NCBI GenBank assembly: GCA_016195825.1
Contig: JACPYV010000146.1
Span: forward strand, 1-39,445
Length of the DNA: 39,445 nt
Direction: 5' to 3'
Origin: Burkholderiales bacterium
GTDB lineage: Bacteria > Pseudomonadota > Gammaproteobacteria > Burkholderiales > Burkholderiaceae_C
The notes beneath the pieces were generated by a model. It was not told the DNA's origin. It was given only the letters and a program-made list of their open reading frames with translations, and did not search any database. Shown one piece after another: positions 33,044-39,445 of the stretch (the stretch's first letter is position 1; each line of letters begins with the position of its first letter). Position numbers and translations under genes: made by a program.

Positions 33044-35110
33044 TTAGCGAGTGGTGGTGGCATCCGAATCTGCAGGGTTGGCAGAAAACCACCGCTCCTC
33101 AAACGCGCCAGCCGGCACCCCCTTCCCAAACCACCACCCCTGTCCCCAGTCGCAGCCCATCTCTTTCAGAGCGAGCATCTGCGCCTCGGTCTCCACGCCT
33201 TCCGCCACCACCGCCATGCCCAGCTCATGCGCCATCGTCACGATGGCCCGGCACAGCGCCAGCGCCTTGCCGCCGCCCTCCAGACCGGTAACGAAGCTGC
33301 GGTCGATCTTGACCGTGTCGATGTCGTGGTGCTGCAGATAGCTCAGCGATGAATAGCCGGTGCCGAAGTCGTCCAGCGAGACCGTCAGGCCCGCCTCCCG
33401 CAGTGCGCGCAACCGCTCGGCTACCGCCTCGTCGCGCTCCAGCAGCAGGCCTTCGGTGATCTCCACCGCCAGCGCGTCGCCTGGCAGCCCCAGGCTGCGC
33501 AGGTGTGCGACCCAGTCCGGCCGCAGCCCGTGGCTGCGTTCGCTGAGGAACTGCACCGGCGACTTGTTGATGCTGATCTGGAACCCTGCGTGCCCCGCCT
33601 CGCGCCAGGCCTGCACCTGGGCCGCCGCCTCGCGGAACACCCAGTCGCCGATGTCGACGATGAGGCCGCTGGTCTCGGCCAGCGGGATGAACTGCGCCGG
33701 GCTGACTTCGCCCAACTGCGGGTGCGTCCAGCGCAGCAGCGCTTCGGCCTTGCGCGGCGGTGCAGCCGGGTCTTGCAGCGACAGGATGGGTTGGTAGACC
33801 AGGCTGAACTGAGCGAGCCGCAACGCCTCGCGCAGCTCGGCCGCCAGCCGGGTGCGGCGCTGGGCTGCCTCATGCAGCGCGGGCGTGAACAGGCTCATGC
33901 GGTTGCGGCCGGCGCCCTTGGCCTCGTACAGCGCCAGGTCGGCATGCTTGAACAGCGCCTCGATCTCCACGCCGTCGCGCGGCGCGAGGCTGACGCCGAT
34001 GCTGGCCGACACGTAGACGCGCTCGCCCGCCACGTCGAAGGCGGCCGACAGTGCCTCCAGCAATGCTTGGCCCGCGCGCGCGGCGGCCGCGGCCGCCTCC
34101 GTCGTGGCCAGCAGCACCGTGAACTCGTCGCCGCCCATGCGGGCGACCACGCCCCCGGCCGGCATGCAGTCCTGCAGCCGCCCGGCCACCTGCACCAGCA
34201 GCGCGTCACCGACGTCGTGGCCCAGCGAGTCGTTCACCTCCTTGAAATGGTCCAGGTCCACGAACATCACCGCCAGCTCGTCGCCGCGAAGTGCACGCTG
34301 GGTCAGCGCGCGCTCGATGCGCTCGCGCAGCGAGCGGCGGTTGGGCAGGCCGGTCAGCGTGTCGACGCGTGCCTGCTGCCAGACCAGCGCTTCCTGGCGC
34401 TTGCGGTCGGTGATGTCGGTGTGCGTGCCGACCATGCGCAGCGGTTTGCCCTGCGCATCTCGCGCGATGACCATGCCGCGGCTCAGCACCCATTTCCAGC
34501 TGCCGTCCCGGGCCAGCACACGATGCTCGTTGCGGTAGAGCGGCGTGCGGCCGCTGAAATGGTCTTCGCGGTCCCGGGCCATCTGCGCGACATCGTCGGG
34601 GTGGGTGCGGGCGTCGAAGGCCTCGGGCGTCGCATCCACGTCGCCGGGCTCGAAGCCGTACAGGCGCAAATAGCGGTCCGAGAACAGCTCCACGCCCTGC
34701 TGCACATGCCAGTCCCAGACGCCGTCCCCGCTGCATTCCAGTGCCAGCTTCCAGATCTCGTCGGACTCGCGCAGCCGGTTCTCCGCCGCGCGCCGCGCTG
34801 CGATGTCGGTGTGCGTGCCCAGCCACAGCGGCGAGTCCGGCAGGCGCTGGGCCTGGGCCAGCATCCAGGTCGAGCCCAGGCGGTACTCCATCTCGAAACG
34901 GCCCGTGGCCTGCGCCGCAGCCCAGCGCGCGGCGAAGGCGGCGCGGTCGTCCGCATGCAGGCAGTCCGCCAGCGGCGTGGGCAGCGCGGGGCGGTGCAGC
35001 GCCTCGGCCAGGCGCGCGTTCATCCACAGCAAGCGGCCCTGCGCGTCGGCTTTCCATACCTGCTGGGGCAGGGCGTCAAGCAACGAGGCAAAGTGCACAG
35101 GCGAGGGCAT
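33044..35110 (-). CDS. PAS-PAS-GGDEF-EAL c-di-GMP protein
   Basis: Cytoplasmic protein of 688 residues without membrane spans. Two PAS domains are visible (about 6-115 and 120-245); the second has the PAC-type end RMVGTHTDITDRKRQEAL. The GGDEF domain has intact GGDEF at 326-330, but the RxxD inhibitory site is absent (PAGG at that position). The EAL domain has EAL at 456-458 and DDFGTGYSSL, and KIDRSF also looks complete. It could both make and degrade c-di-GMP in response to a PAS ligand such as heme, flavin or a small molecule. The start at 35110 is an ATG that leaves 92 bases to the divergent HU gene; no strong ribosome site is seen. Confidence 0.92.
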   Translation of the reverse strand: MPSPVHFASLLDALPQQVWKADAQGRLLWMNARLAEALHRPALPTPLADCLHADDRAAFAARWAAAQATGRFEMEYRLGSTWMLAQAQRLPDSPLWLGTHTDIAARRAAENRLRESDEIWKLALECSGDGVWDWHVQQGVELFSDRYLRLYGFEPGDVDATPEAFDARTHPDDVAQMARDREDHFSGRTPLYRNEHRVLARDGSWKWVLSRGMVIARDAQGKPLRMVGTHTDITDRKRQEALVWQQARVDTLTGLPNRRSLRERIERALTQRALRGDELAVMFVDLDHFKEVNDSLGHDVGDALLVQVAGRLQDCMPAGGVVARMGGDEFTVLLATTEAAAAAARAGQALLEALSAAFDVAGERVYVSASIGVSLAPRDGVEIEALFKHADLALYEAKGAGRNRMSLFTPALHEAAQRRTRLAAELREALRLAQFSLVYQPILSLQDPAAPPRKAEALLRWTHPQLGEVSPAQFIPLAETSGLIVDIGDWVFREAAAQVQAWREAGHAGFQISINKSPVQFLSERSHGLRPDWVAHLRSLGLPGDALAVEITEGLLLERDEAVAERLRALREAGLTVSLDDFGTGYSSLSYLQHHDIDTVKIDRSFVTGLEGGGKALALCRAIVTMAHELGMAVVAEGVETEAQMLALKEMGCDWGQGWWFGKGVPAGAFEERWFSANPADSDATTTR

Positions 35111-35149
35111 TGGCGATGGATACGGGACTCTGGCCCGACTGTATGCGCC

Positions 35150-35186
35150 ACAATCGCGCCCGCCCGAGCCGTTCGGGCGCGTTTTT
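35150..35186 (+). promoter_or_regulatory. HU leader: -10-like box and terminator-like hairpin
   Basis: CACAAT (35150-35155) resembles a -10 box. Six bases later a 7-base-pair stem (CGCCCGA 35161-35167 with TCGGGCG 35173-35179) is followed after two bases by TTTTT (35182-35186), the shape of an intrinsic terminator, only 16 bases before the HU start. If CACAAT is the promoter, the hairpin would be the very 5-prime end of the mRNA and may protect it. If the promoter is further upstream, it could attenuate transcription. Both are inference. Confidence 0.4.
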
Positions 35187-35202
35187 GGACGAGACCCCCC
35201 GC

Positions 35203-35556
35203 ATGAACAAGACCGATCTGATCGAACACCTGGCCGCCAAGCACGAGCTGAGCAAGGCCGAAGCTGGCCGCGTCCTCGAGACCCTGCTGGACGCCATCGT
35301 CACCACCGTCAAAAAGGGTGGTGCCGTGTCGATCCCCGGCTTCGGCTCCTTCAAGCAGCACGCTCGTGCTGCCCGCAATGGCGTGAACCCCAGCACCGGC
35401 GACAAGATCAAGATCGCTGCCGCCAAGCTGCCCAAGTTCACCGCTGGCGCTGGCTTCAAGGCCGCTGTCGATCCCAAGGCTGCTGCCAAGAAGGCTGCTG
35501 CCAAGCCCGCCGCCAAGGCTGCTGCAAAGCCGGCCGCCAAGGCCAAGAAGAAGTAA
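35203..35556 (+). CDS. HU-family nucleoid protein with Lys/Ala-rich tail
   Basis: DNA-binding protein of 117 residues. The first 90 are a normal HU (MNKTDLIEHLAAKHELSK, the beta-arm region with IPGFGSF and the ARNGVNPSTG arm tip with its DNA-intercalating proline). The last 28 or so are a tail of Ala, Lys and Pro (AAKK, AAAKPAAK repeats) like that of histone H1 and of HU variants in Burkholderiales. The tail should raise DNA affinity and compaction. It is one of the most abundant proteins expected from this window. The LacI-family gene begins 12 bases after its stop, so the two may share a transcript. Confidence 0.94.
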   Translation: MNKTDLIEHLAAKHELSKAEAGRVLETLLDAIVTTVKKGGAVSIPGFGSFKQHARAARNGVNPSTGDKIKIAAAKLPKFTAGAGFKAAVDPKAAAKKAAAKPAAKAAAKPAAKAKKK

Positions 35557-35568
35557 TTCTTCGCAACT

Positions 35569-36603
35569 GTGAGCTCACGCAGCGGCAACCCCACCATCGT
35601 CGACGTCGCCCGCGAAGCGGGCGTGTCGATCAAGACCGTCTCGCGTGTGCTCAACCATGAGCCCGGCGTGCATGAAAGCACCCGGGATCAGGTGCTCAAA
35701 GTGGTGGAGGCGCTGCGTTACCGGCCCAAGCAGTCGGCGCGCAGCCTCGCAGGTGGACGGTCGTTCCTGATCGGCCTGCTCTATTACGACCCCAGCGCGA
35801 TCTTCGTCGGCAGCGTCCAGCAGGGCGCCACGCTGCGCTGTCGCGAGCTGGGCTATCACCTAGTCGTCGAGTCGCTGCACAACGATGCCCCCGACCTGCG
35901 CCAGCAGATCGACCGCATGGTGATGGCGCTGCGGCCCGACGGCATGATCCTGACGCCGCCGCTGTGCGACAACCCCGAGGTGCTCGCCGCGCTGCGCGAG
36001 AGCGGCACGCCCTGCGTGCTGATGTCGCCTGAGCGCGACCTGCCCGGCGTGCCCTCTGTGCGCATGGACGACGTCCACGCGGCCGAGGAGATCACCAACC
36101 TGCTGCTCAGCCTGGGCCACCGCCGCATCGCCTTCATCAAGGGCCCGGCGGACCAGTCGGCCAGCGCGCTGCGCTACCAGGGCTTCGTCAATGCGCTGCG
36201 CGCGCATGACATCGAGCCAGATCCGGAGCTGATCCAGCCCGGTTCCTTCACGTTTGCGAGCGGCCGGGATGCCGCCCATCAGTTGCTCAGCCGCCGTCAG
36301 AGACCGACCGCCGTGTTCGCCAGCAACGATGACATGGCGCTGGGCGTGCTGGCCGCGGCGCAGCGCCTGGGCCTGCCGGTGCCGGGCGAGTTGTCGGTGG
36401 CCGGCTTCGATGATTCACCCACCGCCGCCCTCGTCTGGCCGCCGCTGACCACCGTGCGCCAGCCGGTCGCCGAGATGGAGCGCACCGCGGTGGAGATGCT
36501 GGTGTCGGTGCAACGGCCCGATATGCCCTCGCAGGTGGAAGCCGACCTGCACAAGGTGTTGCCGCACGAACTCGTCGTGCGCGACTCGACACGGGCCCGC
36601 TGA
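35569..36603 (+). CDS. LacI/GalR family transcriptional regulator
   Basis: Repressor of 344 residues with a GTG start. The N-terminal helix-turn-helix TIVDVAREAGVSIKTVSRVL (9-28) and hinge helix (RPKQSARSLAGG) are typical of LacI. A periplasmic-binding-protein-like core (about 62-335) would bind a sugar or phosphosugar. A LacI-type palindrome lies 108 bases after its stop, upstream of the beta-glucosidase gene, so it probably represses that gene until a beta-glucoside or its product is present. No ribosome site is evident at this start; translation may depend on the HU gene upstream. Confidence 0.92.
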   Translation: MSSRSGNPTIVDVAREAGVSIKTVSRVLNHEPGVHESTRDQVLKVVEALRYRPKQSARSLAGGRSFLIGLLYYDPSAIFVGSVQQGATLRCRELGYHLVVESLHNDAPDLRQQIDRMVMALRPDGMILTPPLCDNPEVLAALRESGTPCVLMSPERDLPGVPSVRMDDVHAAEEITNLLLSLGHRRIAFIKGPADQSASALRYQGFVNALRAHDIEPDPELIQPGSFTFASGRDAAHQLLSRRQRPTAVFASNDDMALGVLAAAQRLGLPVPGELSVAGFDDSPTAALVWPPLTTVRQPVAEMERTAVEMLVSVQRPDMPSQVEADLHKVLPHELVVRDSTRAR

Positions 36604-36710
36604 AGCCGGGCAGGCCACGGCACTCCCCCGCCCGCCGGGCAGGCGCGGCACCGTTCATCCCTGCGCCGCGAACCGCTTCGCGGCACCCGCCAGCATCGTC
36701 GTCATCGCGT

Positions 36711-36728
36711 ATTGACAGCGTTGTCAAT
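36711..36728. promoter_or_regulatory. LacI-type operator overlapping a TTGACA -35 box
   Basis: ATTGACAGCGTTGTCAAT has 7-base inverted arms (ATTGACA/TGTCAAT) around a centre containing CG, the usual design of LacI-family operators. The left arm includes TTGACA, a perfect -35 box, so binding would block RNA polymerase; no good -10 is seen. A second inverted repeat, CTGGAT/ATCCAG (36749-36766), follows. The beta-glucosidase start is 145 bases downstream. Regulation by the adjacent LacI protein is inferred. Confidence 0.6.
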
Positions 36729-36873
36729 TTTCAGGGAAGATGAACTTTCTGGATTCCAGGATCCAGCCCATCGGATCGACGCTGGCACTGATTTCAGGAG
36801 ACTCCTGTGGCTGGCCCCGGTCGCAAGCCTCCACCCTGTTCCCCGCTGGCTCCGCCCGGCGCGTCCCATCGCC

Positions 36874-38232
36874 ATGCATCTCCTCGATCCCGCCCGCATC
36901 GACCCCGCCGCCCTCGCGCAGGCTTTCCCTCCCGGCTTCCTTTGGGGTGCTGCCACCAGCGCCGCGCAGATCGAAGGCGCCGCGTTCGAGGACGGCAAGG
37001 GCGCGTCCATCTGGGACACCTTCTGCCGCCAACCCGGCCGCATCAACGACGCCTCCGACATCGACGTCGCCTGCGACCACTACCACCGCTTCCGCGACGA
37101 CGTTGCGCTGATGAAGGGGCTGGGCCTGGACTGCTACCGCTTCAGCTTCGCCTGGCCGCGCGTGCAGCCGCTGGGGCAGGGCGCGTGGAACGAGTCCGGC
37201 TTCGCCTTCTACGACCGGCTCATCGACGCGCTGCTCGAGGCCGGCATCCAGCCGCACGGCACGCTCTACCACTGGGACCTGCCGCAGGCGCTGGACGAGG
37301 GCATCGGCGGCTGGTTGTCGCGCGATGTCGTGCCGCGCTTCGCCGACTACGCCGCGGAGGTCGCGAGCCGCTTCGGCGACCGGCTGGCCAGCATCGCCAC
37401 CCACAACGAACCTTGGTGCACGGCCACGCTCGGCTACGAGACCGCACAGTTCGCGCCCGGCCACACCAGCCGCGCCGAGAGCCTGCAGGTGGCCCACCAC
37501 TTGATGCTCTCGCATGGCGACGCCATTGCCGCGATGCGCGTCTTCACCAAGACCCGGTTGGGCATCGTCCTCAACCACACGCCCTCTTTCCCCGCCACGC
37601 CCACCGAGGCCGACCGCCGCGCCGCCCGCATCGACGACGGGCTGAACGTGCGTTGGTACATGGACCCGATCTTTCGCGGTGCTTACCCGGCCGACGCCTT
37701 CGACCACGTCGGTGCCGACGCCCCCAAGATCGAAGCCGGCGACCTGGACCGCATCCGCCAGCCACTGGATTTCCTGGGTATCAACTTCTACACGCGCAGC
37801 CTGTTTGACGCCGACGGCAAGACCGTTAAGGGCCCGGGTGAGCGCGGCTTCACCGACATGGGCTGGGAGATCGTTCCGGAGGTATTCGCCCAGCACCTGG
37901 TGCGCCTGGCCCGCGAGTACTCGCCGCCGCCGATGTACATCACCGAGAACGGCATGGCCAACGCCGACCGCATCGTCGACGGACGCGTGCCGGACAAGGA
38001 GCGCATCGCCTACCTGTCCGCCCACCTGCAGGCCCTGGCCACGGCCATGAGCCTGGGCGCCGACGTGCGCGGCTATTTCTACTGGAGCCTGCTCGACAAC
38101 TTCGAATGGAACTCCGGCTACACCAAGCGCTTCGGCCTCTTCCACGTCGACTACGAGACGCAGCAGCGGCTGGCCAAGGACAGCGCGCACTGGTACCGCG
38201 ACTTCATCGCCCGCCACCACGCCCGCCGCTGA
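36874..38232 (+). CDS. GH1 beta-glucosidase
   Basis: Glycoside hydrolase family 1 enzyme of 452 residues, the usual length, cytoplasmic (no signal peptide). The acid/base Glu179 is in THNEPW and the nucleophile Glu358 in YITENG, giving a retaining mechanism. FLWGAATSAAQIEGA at 23-37 is the family N-terminal signature, and NFYTRS and the C-terminal WSLLDNFEWNSGY form the glucose-binding subsites. It should cleave cellobiose and other beta-glucosides to glucose. The frame is open upstream, but the ATG at 36874 precedes the family start by about 20 residues. Control by the LacI-family gene upstream is likely. No sugar transporter gene is present in the window. Confidence 0.93.
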   Translation: MHLLDPARIDPAALAQAFPPGFLWGAATSAAQIEGAAFEDGKGASIWDTFCRQPGRINDASDIDVACDHYHRFRDDVALMKGLGLDCYRFSFAWPRVQPLGQGAWNESGFAFYDRLIDALLEAGIQPHGTLYHWDLPQALDEGIGGWLSRDVVPRFADYAAEVASRFGDRLASIATHNEPWCTATLGYETAQFAPGHTSRAESLQVAHHLMLSHGDAIAAMRVFTKTRLGIVLNHTPSFPATPTEADRRAARIDDGLNVRWYMDPIFRGAYPADAFDHVGADAPKIEAGDLDRIRQPLDFLGINFYTRSLFDADGKTVKGPGERGFTDMGWEIVPEVFAQHLVRLAREYSPPPMYITENGMANADRIVDGRVPDKERIAYLSAHLQALATAMSLGADVRGYFYWSLLDNFEWNSGYTKRFGLFHVDYETQQRLAKDSAHWYRDFIARHHARR

Positions 38233-38513
38233 GCGCGGCCGGCCCTTGGCTGCAGCCCTTCCCGGGCCGCGCCCCTGCGCGTCTCCCGGGTGCCGGGCAT
38301 GCATTCCTCCGCGTTTGCCCCGACAAAGGCGCGGGATTTCGGTCACGATCAGGCGCTAAGCTCCGAGTTGCGCCGCGCAAGGGGATTTTTCCCAGCGCAT
38401 AAAAGGCGTGATCGGCCGAATTGACGTATAGCTGGAGGCCGGCTCAGGTATATCGGCAGTGGTGCCTAGCTTGAGTCGAGTCGAGGGGTGCCCGCGCGCA
38501 CGGGTTTGAGCGA
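38233..38513 (+). other. Intergenic region before the HD-GYP-like gene
   Basis: It starts with a long inverted repeat just after the beta-glucosidase stop: GCGCGGCC (38233-38240) and GGCCGCGC (38265-38272), a possible terminator without T-run. Nearer the next gene are GGGATTTTTCCC (38383-38394), TTGACG (38421-38426) and TGCCTAGCTT (38463-38472), which could belong to one or more promoters, though the -35/-10 spacing of these pieces is wrong. No small gene is seen. Confidence 0.3.
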
Positions 38514-39445
38514 ATGCAGGATAGAACAAACGATCCGCTGATTGATGTCAGCCAGTTGACCGTGGGGATGTTCATTCATCTCGACCTGGGCTGGATGTCG
38601 CACCCGTTCCCGTTGTCCAGCTTCAAGATCGCGTCCAGCGACCAGTTGCTGATCCTGCGCCGCCTCGGCCTGACCCAGGTGCGCTGGAGCCCCGCCAAGA
38701 GCGACCTTTCCCTGCAGGGTGACCAGCCGACTGAAATCGGCGCCCCCGCCGAGGTCGCTGCGGGCGCCGACTCCTCCGAGCCCAGTCCCGAGGAACTGGC
38801 CCGCGAGGCCCACCGCCGCGCGCTGGCCGCCCAGCGCGAGGCGCTGCGCCTGTGCGAGGAGCAGTACGGCGAGGCCTCCGACGGCTTTCGCGGCGTCATG
38901 GACCTGGTGCAAAGCGACCCTCACCAGGCCCGCACCCAGGCCGAGAGCCTGACGGCCGCGCTGCTGGACAAGATGCTGGTCGAGGGCGACCTCAACATGC
39001 GCCTGCTCAACGAGGCTGCCGGCGACCGCTCCACCGCGCATGCGCTCAACGTCTGCATCATTGCGCTGCTGCTCGGTCGCGCCTTCGGCCTGGGCCGCGA
39101 CGAGATGATGGACCTGGGTGTCGGCTCGCTGCTGCACGACGTCGGCAAGCTGGAAGTCGCCGCGCGCCTGCGCCACCGCGATGAAAGCTTCACCGCTGCG
39201 GAGACCCAGGCCTACCAGCAGCACGTCGTCAAGGGTGTGGCCATCGCCCAGACCATGGGCCTGGCGCCTGGCCCGCTGCTCATCGTCGCCCAGCACCACG
39301 AGCACGCCGACGGCAGCGGCTTCCCGCAGCGCATCAACATGGACCGCATGAGCACCGGTGCGCGCATCGTCGCCCTGGTCAACCGCTTCGACGGCCTGTG
39401 CAAGCCGCTCATCACCTCCAAGGCAATGACGCCCCACGAGGCGCT
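38514..39445 (+). CDS. HD-GYP domain protein with DUF3391-like N-terminus (3-prime truncated)
   Basis: The frame is open from the ATG at 38514 to the window edge, so only the first 310 residues are seen. Residues 1-55 (VSQLTVGMFIHLDLGWMSHP...) match the DUF3391 domain that usually precedes an HD-GYP c-di-GMP phosphodiesterase. An Ala/Glu-rich helical linker (75-150) leads into the HD domain with HD at 208-209 (SLLHDVGKLE). The family motif HHExxDGSGYP reads HHEHADGSGFP here, so GYP is GFP (269-271). The metal-binding residues look kept, so hydrolysis of c-di-GMP is likely. A TGCCTAGCTT box lies 41 bases upstream. The rest of the gene is outside the window. Confidence 0.88.
   Translation, partial: MQDRTNDPLIDVSQLTVGMFIHLDLGWMSHPFPLSSFKIASSDQLLILRRLGLTQVRWSPAKSDLSLQGDQPTEIGAPAEVAAGADSSEPSPEELAREAHRRALAAQREALRLCEEQYGEASDGFRGVMDLVQSDPHQARTQAESLTAALLDKMLVEGDLNMRLLNEAAGDRSTAHALNVCIIALLLGRAFGLGRDEMMDLGVGSLLHDVGKLEVAARLRHRDESFTAAETQAYQQHVVKGVAIAQTMGLAPGPLLIVAQHHEHADGSGFPQRINMDRMSTGARIVALVNRFDGLCKPLITSKAMTPHEA

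Noticed and set aside
35455..35556. DNA repeats in the 3-prime end of the HU gene as a mobile or CRISPR-like repeat
   Set aside because: They simply encode the Ala/Lys/Pro tail of HU and stay in frame.
36712..36873. Longer N-terminus for the beta-glucosidase from a start at 36712
   Set aside because: It would begin inside the operator palindrome and add 54 residues that match nothing in GH1; the ATG at 36874 gives the normal family start.
38401..38430. Flagellar sigma-28 promoter (TAAAAGGC ... GCCGAATT) ahead of the HD-GYP-like gene
   Set aside because: The two parts are only about 7 bases apart, not the required 11 or so, and the second part departs from GCCGATAA.

Overview
This is a GC-rich chromosomal window from a free-living Gram-negative bacterium, most likely a betaproteobacterium of the order Burkholderiales (Rubrivivax-Leptothrix-Roseateles type). 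That placement is inferred from codon use, the HU protein with a Lys/Ala-rich tail, the c-type cytochrome/flavoprotein pair and the many c-di-GMP proteins; no rRNA is present to prove it. Coding density is high on both strands. There is one tRNA gene, and I see no CRISPR array, insertion sequence, phage gene or integrase.

Layout. 83-5774 (+): acyl-CoA and general metabolism (thiolase, LysE exporter, SDR, MaoC hydratase, a membrane-anchored unknown protein, acyl-CoA dehydrogenase). 5797-7791: a chemotaxis receptor, tail to tail with an LDH/MDH-family dehydrogenase. 7948-9030: patatin-like lipase and a small unknown gene. 9250-11497 (+): an ABC-2 exporter whose permease carries an in-frame amber codon. 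11625-15677: TPR-diguanylate cyclase facing a secreted Asp-box beta-propeller protein. 15861-17220: signal peptidase I and TspO, divergent. 17276-23913 (+): a tight seven-gene run tsaB-rimI-UDG-(PAS/GGDEF/EAL)-MidA-fccA-fccB, with four-base start/stop overlaps at five of its six junctions. 23930-27131 (-): a papain-like/alpha-beta hydrolase fusion, a small lipoprotein and glyoxalase I. 27208-28462 (+): a ketopantoate-reductase-family protein and a small AT-richer membrane protein. 28465-30001 (-): GNAT, NnrU and Lrp/AsnC regulator, divergent from 30125-32741 (+), a lysine-dehydrogenase/aldehyde-dehydrogenase pair that probably oxidises lysine to 2-aminoadipate. 32796-32880: tRNA-Leu(CAG) with a clear terminator. 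33044-35110 (-): a second PAS/GGDEF/EAL protein. 35203-38232 (+): HU, a LacI-family regulator and a GH1 beta-glucosidase preceded by a LacI-type palindrome. 38514 to the window edge (+): an HD-GYP-like protein cut by the window end.

How the parts work together. Four proteins make, break or bind c-di-GMP, and one of them is embedded in the tsaB-rimI housekeeping operon. Two metabolic modules sit beside a plausible dedicated regulator and visible operator-like DNA: lysine oxidation with Lrp/AsnC, and beta-glucoside use with LacI. The least explained items are the peptidase-hydrolase fusion, the uracil-DNA-glycosylase-like protein with a lost active-site motif, the LDH homologue with Gly at the specificity position, and the amber codon in the ABC permease. 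No wholly new multi-gene system is evident; the fusion-protein locus is the best candidate for undescribed biology.
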